NCBI RefSeq assembly: GCF_937958065.1
Contig: NZ_CALFXI010000074.1
Location: forward strand, 1 to 64,000
DNA: 64,000 bases
Direction: 5' to 3'
DNA from: an uncultured Steroidobacter sp.
Lineage (GTDB): Bacteria; Pseudomonadota; Gammaproteobacteria; Steroidobacterales; Steroidobacteraceae
In this document: one piece after another, positions 34,719 to 43,898 of the stretch
Layout of the letters: each line of letters opens with the position of its first letter
Position numbering within the stretch: position 1 is the stretch's first letter
Translations under genes and position numbers: made by a program
Notes under the pieces: model-generated
Seen by the model: the letters and a program-made list of their open reading frames with translations, nothing else
What the model was told of the DNA's origin: nothing
The model's database searches: none

Positions 34719-35234
34719 ATGGCCGAGACCCAGCAGCGAGCCGACGGCGAGCGGCTCGTCGATCCGATTCCGTTGCGCCCCGATTTCGAGCAGACCGCGT
34801 CGAGAATCGCGGTGGCTGGCCACCCTGTCCATGCCATGACGGTGGCCTTCCCGATCGCGCTGACGTTCTGCAACTTCGGGGCGGACGTCTTTTATTGGTG
34901 GACCGGCGATGCGTTCTGGGCCCGTGCCGCGGTATGGGCCTCCGGCATGGCCTTCCTCATTGGCCTGCTCGCCGCCGGCTCCGGGGTGATGGAGCTGATA
35001 ATGGTTCCCGGCATACGCGCGAGGGCTTCCACATGGACGCACGCGGTGATCGCGGTCGTGCTCCTGTCGATTCTCGGCGCGAACTGGGGCTACCGCCTCT
35101 TGGGCTACGAGGCTGCCGTGCTGCCCTATGGCGTTCTGCTGTCGGGCCTCTGCGTCATCATGGTGGGCGCGACAGGATGGCATGGGGGCAAGCTCGTGTT
35201 CGACTACAACCTGGGCACATCGAACGGCAGCTGA
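34719..35234 (+). CDS. DUF2231 family membrane protein
   Basis: A 171-residue protein with four hydrophobic segments and the DUF2231 opening 'GHPVHAMTVAFPIALTFCNF' (about 34-53), followed by DVFYWWTGDAFWARAAVWAS and a C-terminal pair of helices. The family consists of small inner-membrane proteins, often with histidines that may bind haem or metal, of unknown role. It diverges from the oxidase subunit II gene and its 3' end overlaps the convergent CopD/HemJ-like gene by 31 nt. Confidence 0.85.
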   Translation: MAETQQRADGERLVDPIPLRPDFEQTASRIAVAGHPVHAMTVAFPIALTFCNFGADVFYWWTGDAFWARAAVWASGMAFLIGLLAAGSGVMELIMVPGIRARASTWTHAVIAVVLLSILGANWGYRLLGYEAAVLPYGVLLSGLCVIMVGATGWHGGKLVFDYNLGTSNGS

Positions 35235-35716
35235 CCGCCCCTGGGCTCCATGAGCCAGTCCGGCAGCGCGACTCGTTCGAGTGCGGGCTTGGCGAGGACC
35301 AGAATGAGGATCGCGAGCACCGTGGCCAGCAGAATGAGCAGCGGCAACAGGGGCCCGGGCGTCTGGCGCTCTCCCCTGGTCTCGCCCACGGCGACGATCG
35401 TGCCGCCCACCCACGCGTGGAAGCCGACCAGCAACGCCACGAAAATGAGCTTCGCGAACATCCACACGACGAACACATCCAACAGGAACATGAGCAGCGT
35501 GCCCACGGTCACAGCGAACACTGCGGCGGGAGTCACGACCCAGATATAGCTGTAGTGAAACGCCAGCCTCATCCGCGTGTATTCCACCTGGCCGATCGCC
35601 GGGTCATGACGAGCCTGCATCACGGTCAGCGCAAACAGCCCCGCGCACCAGAGCACCAGGGCGGCGATGTGAAGCCCCTTCAGATACGGGACCGCGCCAT
35701 CCAGCCAACGAATCAT
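35204..35716 (-). CDS. CopD/HemJ-like integral membrane protein
   Basis: A 170-residue protein with four or five transmembrane segments. The first (YLKGLHIAALVLWCAGLFAL) has the His near the membrane face typical of the CopD/HemJ group, and another His sits in AFHYSYIWVVTP. HemJ oxidises protoporphyrinogen; CopD-like proteins relate to copper. Which applies here is not determined, but both fit a haem-copper oxidase locus. ATG overlaps the stop of the FdhF-like gene (ATGA), so the two are one transcription unit. Confidence 0.75.
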   Translation of the reverse strand: MIRWLDGAVPYLKGLHIAALVLWCAGLFALTVMQARHDPAIGQVEYTRMRLAFHYSYIWVVTPAAVFAVTVGTLLMFLLDVFVVWMFAKLIFVALLVGFHAWVGGTIVAVGETRGERQTPGPLLPLLILLATVLAILILVLAKPALERVALPDWLMEPRGGQLPFDVPRL

Positions 35717-38019
35717 GGCCGCGCCCTCTCCACGGACTCGGCTCGGATTCGGACTGGCACACCTTTATATGAAGGAGTCTTGGACAACTCGTCGCGGTAG
35801 CCGACGGGAATCAGCGGGTTCGCTTCGGGGTAGTACGCGGCGAGGCAACCATCCGGCAGGTCGTAGGCAAGGATCTTCAACCCCCGCACCCGCCGCTCGG
35901 CACCGTCCTCCACTGCGCATTCGAGCGTCACGAGCTCTCCCTCCGTAAGGCCCCGGCGCACCATCTCCTCCGGGTTGATGAGGACGATGTCGCGAGGCCC
36001 CGAGAGTCCTCGCAGCCGGTCGGAGAAACCGTAAATCGTGGTGTTGAACTGATCGTTCGAGCGCAGCGTGATGAGCGTGAGCTCCTCGCCCTTTGGACGC
36101 TGGCCCAAAGAAGTCAGAAATTGGGGCGTGGTGAACTGGGCCTTGCCGCTCTCGGTCTGCCACTTTCGGTCGCGCGCCGAGTTGCCACGGTAGAACCCGC
36201 CCGGCGTGAAGAGTCGACCGTTGAAGTCGTGAAACTCGTCCGGATACGTCGCCTCGATGAGGCTCCGAATCAGTCCGTAGTCGGCGGTCCACTCGTCCCA
36301 CTTCACCATCGGGTTTGGAGGCAGCGTCGCCTTGGCGATGCCAGCGACGATAGCGACTTCGGATTTCAGATGCGGTGATGCAGGTGCGCGCTTGCCCAGC
36401 GAGCCGTGGATCATGCTGAGCATGTCCTCCATCGTCACCACCTGCGGCCCGGTAGCCTGCCGGTCTGTCTCGGCGCGCACGAGGCAAGGCAACAGCCAGC
36501 TGTTGCGTCCGGGCAGCAGGTGTGAGCGATTGAGTTTGGTCGCGATCTGAACATTGAGGTCGAGATCGCGCCAGGCCTGCTCGGCGCGTGCCCGGTCGGG
36601 GATGGAGCGAGCCAGGTTGCCGCCGAGCGAAATCAGCCCCCGCACCGATCCATCGAGCAATCCCTCGACCATCTCCACCGTGGAGCGTCCCTCTTCCCGC
36701 GGGGGCTCGAAGCCGAAGAGCGCCTTGAGCTTGTCCATCGGCACGTCGTCGGGCTTCTCGGTAATCCCCACCGTGCGTTGACCTTGCACGTTGGAATGTC
36801 CACGCACCGGCGAGATGCCCGCACCCTCGCGTCCAATGTTTCCCCGCAGCAGCAACAGGTTCACGAGCATGGCGAGGCTGAGCCAGCCACGCACGTGCTG
36901 GGTGAGCCCCATGCCGTAGATGCCAATGACCGTATCTGCCGAGACATACATCTCCGCCACTTTCTGGAGCTCGCCGCGGCGCAGACCGGACTCCTTCTCG
37001 ATCTCCTGCCAGGACACTTCGCGCAGCAGCGTCTCGAGCTGATCGAACCCCGTCGTGTGCTGCTCGATGAAGCTTCGGTCGATGATTCTTCCTTTCGCCT
37101 CGGCATCCAGTTCCAGCACTCGCTTGCACAGCCCGGCAAGCGCCGCGATGTCACCACCCGGCGTAACCTGGAGATACAGGTCCGAGATACGTGTCGGGGA
37201 CTTCACGGTCATCTGCGCGGGACTCTGAGGATTGGTGAACTCCAATAACCCGCGCTCGCGCACTGGGTTGAACGTGACGATCTTGCAGCCGCGCTCCTTG
37301 GCGGCCTGCAGCGCGTGTAGGAAACGCGGGCTGTTCGATCCGGTGTTCTGCCCGAAGAACAGGATCAGCTCACAACGATCGAAGTCCGACAGCACGCACG
37401 TTCCCACGCCCACTCCGATCACCTTCCTGAGTGCCACGTTGGTGGTCTCGTGGCACATGTTCGAGCTGTCGGGCAGATTGTTGTGTCCATACAGGCGCGC
37501 GAACAGCGCGAAAAGATAGGATGTCTCCAGGCTCGCCCTGCCGGAGGTATAGAAGACCGTCGATTTCGGATCGAGTGTTGCCAGCTTTGCGCCGATCCCC
37601 TCGAAGGCTTCCTGCCACGTCGTCTGGACGTAACGATCCGAGTCGGCGTGATAACGCATCGGATGCGTGAGGCGGCCCGTCTCCTCCAACTCGTAATCCG
37701 ACAGTCCGCGCAGCTCGGTCACGCTGTGGTCGGCGAAGAAATCGGGCGTGCAACGAGCGCGCGTAAGGTCCCACACCGTCGCCTTGGCGCCGTTTTCGCA
37801 GAACTCGAACAAGTGCGGCTGCGGTGGCTTGGTCCAGGCGCAGGACGTGCACATGTGCCCACCGGGCTTGTTCTGGCGCATCAGCGTGCGCAAAACGTCG
37901 AGTTTCGGCTTCTGGTCCACGAGGACATGGCCGATTCCCCTCAGCGACCCCCAGCCGCCGGTGGGTCTGTCGTAGTACGGCGTGTCGGGGCGCTGACGGG
38001 TTTCCTCGGACTCGCTCAT
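35713..38019 (-). CDS. FdhF/YdeP family molybdopterin oxidoreductase
   Basis: A 768-residue molybdoenzyme alpha subunit. The N-terminus carries the family's altered Fe-S motif (CTSCAWTKPPQPHLFEFCEN), followed by molybdopterin domains (TVFYTSGRASLETSYLFALF, NLPDSSNMCHETTNVAL, LRGNIGREGAGISPVRGHSN) and the C-terminal dinucleotide-binding domain (LITLRSNDQFNTTIYGFSDR). Relatives include E. coli YdeP (acid tolerance) and putative formate dehydrogenases; partner Fe-S subunits are not present here. ATG 38019 has a strong AGGAGG site. Cytoplasmic; substrate unknown. Confidence 0.92.
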   Translation of the reverse strand: MSESEETRQRPDTPYYDRPTGGWGSLRGIGHVLVDQKPKLDVLRTLMRQNKPGGHMCTSCAWTKPPQPHLFEFCENGAKATVWDLTRARCTPDFFADHSVTELRGLSDYELEETGRLTHPMRYHADSDRYVQTTWQEAFEGIGAKLATLDPKSTVFYTSGRASLETSYLFALFARLYGHNNLPDSSNMCHETTNVALRKVIGVGVGTCVLSDFDRCELILFFGQNTGSNSPRFLHALQAAKERGCKIVTFNPVRERGLLEFTNPQSPAQMTVKSPTRISDLYLQVTPGGDIAALAGLCKRVLELDAEAKGRIIDRSFIEQHTTGFDQLETLLREVSWQEIEKESGLRRGELQKVAEMYVSADTVIGIYGMGLTQHVRGWLSLAMLVNLLLLRGNIGREGAGISPVRGHSNVQGQRTVGITEKPDDVPMDKLKALFGFEPPREEGRSTVEMVEGLLDGSVRGLISLGGNLARSIPDRARAEQAWRDLDLNVQIATKLNRSHLLPGRNSWLLPCLVRAETDRQATGPQVVTMEDMLSMIHGSLGKRAPASPHLKSEVAIVAGIAKATLPPNPMVKWDEWTADYGLIRSLIEATYPDEFHDFNGRLFTPGGFYRGNSARDRKWQTESGKAQFTTPQFLTSLGQRPKGEELTLITLRSNDQFNTTIYGFSDRLRGLSGPRDIVLINPEEMVRRGLTEGELVTLECAVEDGAERRVRGLKILAYDLPDGCLAAYYPEANPLIPVGYRDELSKTPSYKGVPVRIRAESVERARP

Positions 38020-38477
38020 AACTCCTCCTGCACGACGCGGCCACGCCGTGCAGCAACGGTGTCCCTGAACCGGCCTGGAAGTCAGCTCCATCGTCCGGGG
38101 CGGTCCCGCGTTCCTTTGTGGGCCTGAAGAATCTCTGCCCGGAGCAGCGTTATTCGGCGCGAGCGCAGGAAACGCGCACTGTCAGCGTGTGGTTCCTGAG
38201 GATCGAGCGCTGGTCCGCGAACAAGCGCGGAATCCCAGAATTTCATTACGAGGCTGCTCGCGCTCGTTACCTGCAATGTCGCGCTGGCGAGCAGTCGGCG
38301 CAGTCAGCAATGTTTGCTTCACCTGATCGCGCGCCACTTGCACAAGCTCAGATGGGCAATGATGCGCAACAGCGTTTCTCTCCAGAATGTATCGGCTCAT
38401 CCCGAAGGCCAGAGCCCTGTCCGCAAGCATGGACCAGCTGGGTTGAATGGTGAACTCAATCTCTTCACTATTTGCCG
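38020..38477. other. intergenic region, no gene recognised
   Basis: About 460 bp between the divergent FdhF-like and kinase-fold genes. The ORFs crossing it are Arg/Ser-rich and have no recognisable content. It should hold both promoters; no clear elements could be picked out. Confidence 0.5.
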
Positions 38478-39503
38478 ATGGACCTTGACGCATATATCAG
38501 ATCTTCCGCGCTCTCCATAGCGCGCGCAGAGTTCGGCGAACGAGCCCAGCCAATCGCGCTGACTGTGTCGCACACCAGAGGCGGCTTGGAGTCGGCATCG
38601 ATGCGGCGAGTGGTCTTGAGAGCTCGAGAGCCGACAGGTCGTTCGCACAAGCTGAGTCTCATGGCGAAGCAGCTCGAAGGAGCAACGGCCAGAGAGGCTG
38701 CTGTGTATCGGCAGCTCCTCACATCTCGCGGCTTGAGCGCATGTTTACCGAGGGTGTTCCGAGTCGACGAACTCTCGCACGAGCGCGCCATAGTGTTCTT
38801 GGAGTACGTGCAACGAGTCAGCACCTGGCCCTGGCGCGATATTTCCGCGTCTGCCACCGTGATGCAGCACCTCGCATCGCTCCATCGAATGCACACCGGG
38901 ACCGGGGCTGTGCTGCCCGCGTGGGACTACGAAACGATGCTACGCGAGTCCGCGATCACAACGCTGGAACAGCTTCGACGTATGCGCAGAGATCCAGAGT
39001 TTGCATGGCTGCGCCGCTCGCTACCTTCGCTCGATCGATTGGTGAACGCACTTCCGGCGAGGCGCTCGGAGCTGCTCGCGTTCGATTCCTTCGGCAAGAC
39101 GCTGATACACGGTGACCTGCATCCCGGCAATGTCATCGTGCGAAAGCGAGATGCTCGCCCTGCGCCCGTGTTCATCGATTGGGCGCGCGCTCGTACCGGC
39201 TCGGCACTCGAGGACGTGAGCTCGTGGTTGCAGACGCTGGCCTACTGGGAACCGGAGGTGCGCCGTCGACATGACACGCTGCTGTCGTGCTACCTGAGCG
39301 CGATGGGCCACGAGAATGGCTTACGTTCCCATGTTCGCGAAGCGTACTGGATTGCGGCGGGTTGTAATGCACTTGCCGGCGCCTTGCGCTACCACTGCTG
39401 GAAAGCGGGAACGGCAAGTTCATCACGGCAACGGGCCGGCGCAGCTCACGCCGCGCGCGATTGGCTCAGAATCGTCGAACGTGCCAGCGCAGTCTCTGGC
39501 TAA
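38478..39503 (+). CDS. aminoglycoside phosphotransferase-fold kinase
   Basis: A 341-residue protein of the APH/choline-kinase-like superfamily. The catalytic loop is LIHGDLHPGNVIV (HGDxHxxN, about 216-228), followed by the metal-binding FIDWARARTGSA (IDW). The N-lobe has a Lys in LMAKQLEG and an Asp/Glu pair. The hydrophobic hinge is IVFLEYVQRV. The substrate could be an aminoglycoside, a sugar, homoserine or another small alcohol; nothing nearby decides. ATG 38478 is preferred to the in-frame TTG 6 nt upstream. Confidence 0.85.
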   Translation: MDLDAYIRSSALSIARAEFGERAQPIALTVSHTRGGLESASMRRVVLRAREPTGRSHKLSLMAKQLEGATAREAAVYRQLLTSRGLSACLPRVFRVDELSHERAIVFLEYVQRVSTWPWRDISASATVMQHLASLHRMHTGTGAVLPAWDYETMLRESAITTLEQLRRMRRDPEFAWLRRSLPSLDRLVNALPARRSELLAFDSFGKTLIHGDLHPGNVIVRKRDARPAPVFIDWARARTGSALEDVSSWLQTLAYWEPEVRRRHDTLLSCYLSAMGHENGLRSHVREAYWIAAGCNALAGALRYHCWKAGTASSSRQRAGAAHAARDWLRIVERASAVSG

Positions 39504-39581
39504 GCACCGACGGAGCTCTCCGAAACCTGGTGCGGTCGGTCGCTCGACAGGTTTGAAGCCCTGCACCTTGCCCAGATCGCC

Positions 39582-40070
39582 TCATCGCAGTTGGGCGAGA
39601 AAAGAGGCCGTGTCATATTGCACCCATTCCTCCAGGAGCTGGCCATTCGGCGCGTATCGGAAAATGTTGATGACTCGATATTCGAATCGTTTGCCGTTCG
39701 GCTGGAGCGGCCCCTCGGGCAGGCCGGTGAATGTGCGCGCGAATACTCCCGCGAAGCGCGTTCTAGTCGCGAGATAATCGCCGCCATCCGACACGACGGC
39801 CTGCCGTGTCACGGTAAAGTCGTCGAAGGCCGCGCGACACGCTGCGAAGTAATCCCATAGTTGCTCACGATTCAGGTCGCCGCTGGGCCCATGAAACCGG
39901 AACTGCGGGTGGAAGAACGCTGCAAGCGCAGCGTCGTCCTGTTTTGCAATTCCGACGTTCCCAATGCGAATCAGCTCTCGCACACGCGGAGGCAAAGTCG
40001 GGTCGTCGGCGCTCAGGCTGTTCTCGTCCGTGCGGCCGAGGGCGAAGTTATCTGAGGTGTTACGCTGCAT
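39582..40070 (-). CDS. SnoaL-like/NTF2-fold protein
   Basis: A 162-residue protein with the SnoaL-type NTF2 fold: RELIRIGNVGIAKQDDAALA, FFHPQFRFHGPSGDLNREQL, then FDDFTVTRQAVVSDGGDYLA and a C-terminal NIFRYAPNGQLLEEWVQYDT. The family includes polyketide cyclases, ester cyclases and many uncharacterised proteins. The start at MQRNTSD (40070) was chosen because it removes six unlikely residues. It is next to a LysR gene in the same orientation, but a 112-nt gap separates them downstream. Confidence 0.8.
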   Translation of the reverse strand: MQRNTSDNFALGRTDENSLSADDPTLPPRVRELIRIGNVGIAKQDDAALAAFFHPQFRFHGPSGDLNREQLWDYFAACRAAFDDFTVTRQAVVSDGGDYLATRTRFAGVFARTFTGLPEGPLQPNGKRFEYRVINIFRYAPNGQLLEEWVQYDTASFLAQLR

Positions 40071-40181
40071 GGCTTCATCTATCCTCACCAGGTGGATCGG
40101 GCTTGGGCTCGACAGATACTTCCCAACGCCGAAAGCGACGCATCGTTCCGTTCCCGCGACATGACTGCGAGATGCCGGGAC

Positions 40182-41111
40182 CTATGAGGGCGCACGCCGG
40201 GCGCCGCCATTGACGATCGGCGACTTGATGAAATCGACGAATGCGCGCAGCGGCGCGGGCATGAGGCGCCCGCTGGGATAGTAGAGAAAAGGTCCCGAGA
40301 AGCGCTGCCACCAGGGTTCGAGGATCGCCTCGAGCGCGCCGCTGTCCAAATGTGGACGCAGCCAGTCCTCGAAAAGATAAATGATGCCGGTACCGGCGAG
40401 GGCGGCCTGGACCGCAAGATCGGTTGCCCCACCGACTTGCACGATGAGCTGGCCCGCAGGATCGACACGCACGACCTCGCCGTCGCGCTCGAACTCCCAG
40501 GGCGCGATCGAGCGGCCAGCGAAGCGGCCGCGCAGACAAGCATGGTTCAGCAAATCGCGCGGATGCTGCGGTCGGCCGCGCCGATCGAGATAGGTGGGAG
40601 CTGCGGCCGTCGCGAAGCGCTGAACGCGCGGCCCGATCGGCACCGCGACCATGTCTTTCTCCAGCCGCTCCTCATAACGAATGCCCGCGTCGCAGCCGGC
40701 CGCGAGAACGTCGACGAAACTGTCCTCGGCAAGCACTTCGAGCTGGATGTCGGGATAGGCGGCGAGAAAAGCCGGAACGATCGCGGGCAAGACCAAGCGC
40801 GCGGCGCTGACCGGCACGTTGAGACGCAATGTGCCCGCGGGCCTGCTGCGAAAGCCATTCACCACATCGAGCGCTGCTTGCACTTCATTCAATGCCGGCC
40901 CCAGCCGGTCGAGCAGCTGCTGCCCCGCCTCGGTCGGAACAACGCTACGCGTGCTGCGATGGAGCAGCCGCACGCCGAGCTGCATTTCCAGCCGACGTAC
41001 CGCGGCGCTCAGCCCGGAAGCGCTGACGCCCGTGACACGCGCGCCGTCGCGAAAACCCTTGGCGCGTGCCACTGCAAGGAACGCATTCAAGTCACCAAGA
41101 TCGATGTCCAT
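40182..41111 (-). CDS. LysR-type transcriptional regulator
   Basis: A 309-residue protein. The winged HTH at 1-62 (LNAFLAVARAKGFRDGARVT, SGLSAAVRRLEMQLGVRLLH, RSTRSVVPTEAG) is followed by the substrate-binding domain (RLNVPVSAARLVLPAIVPAF ... GCDAGIRYEERL). It belongs to the CrgA/DsdC-like group that often controls a divergent oxidoreductase. It diverges from the aldo/keto reductase gene across 98 bp, its probable target. Confidence 0.93.
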   Translation of the reverse strand: MDIDLGDLNAFLAVARAKGFRDGARVTGVSASGLSAAVRRLEMQLGVRLLHRSTRSVVPTEAGQQLLDRLGPALNEVQAALDVVNGFRSRPAGTLRLNVPVSAARLVLPAIVPAFLAAYPDIQLEVLAEDSFVDVLAAGCDAGIRYEERLEKDMVAVPIGPRVQRFATAAAPTYLDRRGRPQHPRDLLNHACLRGRFAGRSIAPWEFERDGEVVRVDPAGQLIVQVGGATDLAVQAALAGTGIIYLFEDWLRPHLDSGALEAILEPWWQRFSGPFLYYPSGRLMPAPLRAFVDFIKSPIVNGGARRAPS

Positions 41112-41209
41112 TGTTCGTGATTCCGCACAGCCCGTGCGAACTCTAACGGGTTATCGAACGAGCGGGTAACCACTACCCTGACCCGAGTCATTCCCGAGGA
41201 GCTCGATCC

Positions 41210-42079
41210 ATGTTCAACAGCAAAGAAACCGGTACGTTCAAGCTAGGCAATCGTATCGTGAAGCGGCTTGGCTACGGCGCCATGCAACTCGCCGGCCCCG
41301 GCGTTTTCGGTCCGCCCAAGAACCGTGATGCCGCGCTGGCGGTGCTGCGCGAGGCGATTGCAAGCGGTGTAAACCACATCGATACCGCCGATTTCTACGG
41401 GCCGCACGTGACCAACCAGATCATTCGCGAAGCGCTCGTGCCCTATCCCGAGGATCTGGTGATCGTCACGAAGGTCGGCGCGAAACGGGGCGCCGATGGA
41501 TCATGGAACCCGGCGTTCTCTCGCGAAGAGCTGACTGCGGCAGTTCACGACAATCGTCGCAATCTGGGTATCGATGTACTCGATGTCGTCAATCTGCGCA
41601 TCATGTTCGAGGTCCACCATCCGGCCGAGGGCTCCATCGAGGCGCCGCTCACCGTGCTCGCCGATCTGCAGCGGCAGGGACTGGTGCGCCATATCGGCCT
41701 GAGCAATGTCACTCCGGCTCAAGTCGATGAGGCACGCCGAATCTGCGAGATCGTCTGCGTGCAGAACCAATACAACCTGGCGCATCGGGCCGACGACGCT
41801 CTGATAGACGAGCTGGCTCGGCACAGCATCGCATACGTGCCGTTCTTCCCGCTCGGCGGGTTCACGCCACTGCAGTCATCCACGCTCTCGAATGTCGCGG
41901 CCCGGCTCGGTGCCACGCCGATGCAGCTCGCGCTCGCCTGGCTGCTACGGCGTGCACCCAACATTCTTTTGATTCCAGGCACGTCCTCCCTCGCGCATCT
42001 GCGCGAAAACCTGGCCGCGAGTCAGCTGACGCTGTCGCCGGAAACGTTCGCTGAGTTGGACGGGATTGGCGCTGGATGA
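41210..42079 (+). CDS. aldo/keto reductase
   Basis: A 289-residue (beta/alpha)8 NADP-dependent oxidoreductase. The catalytic tetrad is visible: Asp and Tyr in HIDTADFYGP, Lys in IVTKVG, and a His in FEVHHP. The cofactor-binding end is IPGTSSLAHLRENLAASQ. Related proteins include YajO- and oxidoreductase-type AKRs of unknown substrate. Start ATG 41210 has a GAGGAG site. Its 3' end overlaps the convergent metallophosphoesterase gene by 58 nt. Confidence 0.92.
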   Translation: MFNSKETGTFKLGNRIVKRLGYGAMQLAGPGVFGPPKNRDAALAVLREAIASGVNHIDTADFYGPHVTNQIIREALVPYPEDLVIVTKVGAKRGADGSWNPAFSREELTAAVHDNRRNLGIDVLDVVNLRIMFEVHHPAEGSIEAPLTVLADLQRQGLVRHIGLSNVTPAQVDEARRICEIVCVQNQYNLAHRADDALIDELARHSIAYVPFFPLGGFTPLQSSTLSNVAARLGATPMQLALAWLLRRAPNILLIPGTSSLAHLRENLAASQLTLSPETFAELDGIGAG

Positions 42080-43896
42080 CGCAGGGTGAAGTTGTCACGC
42101 AGCCGATGCTCTGCGTCGTAGACGCTCATTTCCAGCGTGTCGCCGAACACGCGCACGATGCCGTAGTGATATCCGCTGAACACCGTGTGATCCAGCCACG
42201 CATGCGTCGGACCGCTGCGCTCGTGATTGCCGCCAAAGCCACCTACCTGCACGTGCACAACCCCTGTCGGATTGATCTTGCCGTTGGCCAGCGGCCAGGT
42301 GCGCTCGTAGCTGTGGAGATGGCTGTAGAACACCACGTCCACGCCGTGACGCTCATACACGTCGAGGAAGTCGCGTTGTACTTCCTCGTCGCCGAGCGCC
42401 GAGGGCTCGACATAAGTGTTGCCGTAATCGTCGTCATCGGAGCTGTACGTTGGATGATGATGAACGGCGATCTTCCAGCGAGCCCGTGATTGCTTCAGGC
42501 TCGTCTCGAGCCAGGCACGCTGGCGCGCACGGAAGCCTGGCTCACGGCGCTCGTGGCTCACCAGATTACTGTCGAGCACGAAGAACTCGACATCACCCAC
42601 ACGGCGGCTGTAATACCCGTTCGAGCCGGGCACATCGTGATAATGATTGAACCAGACAAGATCGCCCTCGCCATTGCCGGGCGCGGCGAGCATGGGCACG
42701 CGGCTGGTGAGCGGCGTCATGCCGGGGAAGTACTCGTGCGTCCATTGCCAGCGATGCTCTGCGGTGCCGCTGTCGGTGAGATCGCCCGTCATGAGCAGTA
42801 GGTGCGGACGCGCTTCCCACACGCCGCGAGCGATATGCGCATTGATGAACGGGCGCGCCTCGGTATCGCCGCCGACTGCGAACACGACGGGCTGACCCGC
42901 CAGTGGCAGCGTACGGAACGTGAGTGGCCCGGAGTCGATGCGCTGCCCGTTCTCATCGATCGCCGTGATGCGGTAGAAATACGGCGTATCGGCTTTCAAT
43001 CCTTTCAAGCGCCGCTTATGCAGCCGGCCGGGCGCAGCGATCTCGATCTTGTGTTCGTACGGGACACGCTCGCCCCATTCGAGCAGCGCAGTTGATGCCT
43101 TGTCGGTTTCCCACACCAGCCACATCTCGCCCTCATCCGGCGTGTTGAGATACGGGCCCGCTGTGAAATGGAGCTCCGCGCGGCGGCGGCCCTCGTCGAT
43201 CATCCGTGATCGTTCTGCGAATGCCTCGGAGATCTGTTGCGGCGTCAGCGCGGTGTCATGCAGGACGACATCTTTCACCAGGTCGCCAAGTTGCATGTAG
43301 GGCTCGGCGCGCGTGTAAGCGGCGAGATCCAGGCGAGTCCACGAGGGAAGCGGGGCCTGCCGCTCTTCGAGCAATGCACCGTTGTGATACAGCCGCCAGC
43401 GCCCGCCCTCGTAGCTGCCGATCACGTGATGCCATTTCTCCTTGTAGCCTTCGAGATCGCCCTCGCTGCTGCGCGTACGAACGATCGTCGCTCGTGCGCC
43501 CGTCGCGGTCCGCTCGCCCGCCGGCCCGAAGAAAAACGCCCCGTCGCGATAGCCGAACGTCCACGACGGCCGCTGCTCATCTTGCGCGACCACCATCGCC
43601 CCGACGGGACGATTGACGTGATCGAGCAGCCACAGCTCGATGCTGAAACTGCCGCCCGGTGCCGCAGCCCCTTGCAACAGATCTTCGCGAGTCTCGCTCG
43701 CCTCCTCACCGGCGAGGGGGGGCGCCCGCCAGGCGGGCGCCGAGATCAATGGCGCCGGCTCACTCTTCCGCTCACGCGGAATCGGCAAGCTGTAGTCCGG
43801 CGGAAACTGCCACTCCGCGACTTTGGTGGCGTTCGCTGTCGGCGGCAACGCCGTCGACAGCAACACGAGAACGCTCGTCATGATTGCGATCTTCAC
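42022..43896 (-). CDS. LamG-FN3-metallophosphoesterase (purple acid phosphatase-like)
   Basis: A 624-residue exported protein. Signal peptide about 1-23 (VKIAIMTSVLVLLSTALPPT, GTG start). A LamG-like domain (about 70-215, GGSFSIELWLLDHVNRPVGA) and an FN3-like domain (LKADTPYFYRITAIDENGQR) precede a calcineurin-type phosphoesterase (about 330-560: VGGDTEA, LMTGDLTDSG, APGNGEGD, VHHHPTYS, YSHLHSYER). The third motif reads GNGE instead of GNHE, and the last has S for the usual G. It is 2 nt after the TonB receptor, so same operon. Likely periplasmic or surface phosphatase or phosphodiesterase. Confidence 0.87.
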   Translation of the reverse strand: MKIAIMTSVLVLLSTALPPTANATKVAEWQFPPDYSLPIPRERKSEPAPLISAPAWRAPPLAGEEASETREDLLQGAAAPGGSFSIELWLLDHVNRPVGAMVVAQDEQRPSWTFGYRDGAFFFGPAGERTATGARATIVRTRSSEGDLEGYKEKWHHVIGSYEGGRWRLYHNGALLEERQAPLPSWTRLDLAAYTRAEPYMQLGDLVKDVVLHDTALTPQQISEAFAERSRMIDEGRRRAELHFTAGPYLNTPDEGEMWLVWETDKASTALLEWGERVPYEHKIEIAAPGRLHKRRLKGLKADTPYFYRITAIDENGQRIDSGPLTFRTLPLAGQPVVFAVGGDTEARPFINAHIARGVWEARPHLLLMTGDLTDSGTAEHRWQWTHEYFPGMTPLTSRVPMLAAPGNGEGDLVWFNHYHDVPGSNGYYSRRVGDVEFFVLDSNLVSHERREPGFRARQRAWLETSLKQSRARWKIAVHHHPTYSSDDDDYGNTYVEPSALGDEEVQRDFLDVYERHGVDVVFYSHLHSYERTWPLANGKINPTGVVHVQVGGFGGNHERSGPTHAWLDHTVFSGYHYGIVRVFGDTLEMSVYDAEHRLRDNFTLRHPAPIPSNSANVSGDSVS

Positions 43897-43898
43897 TT

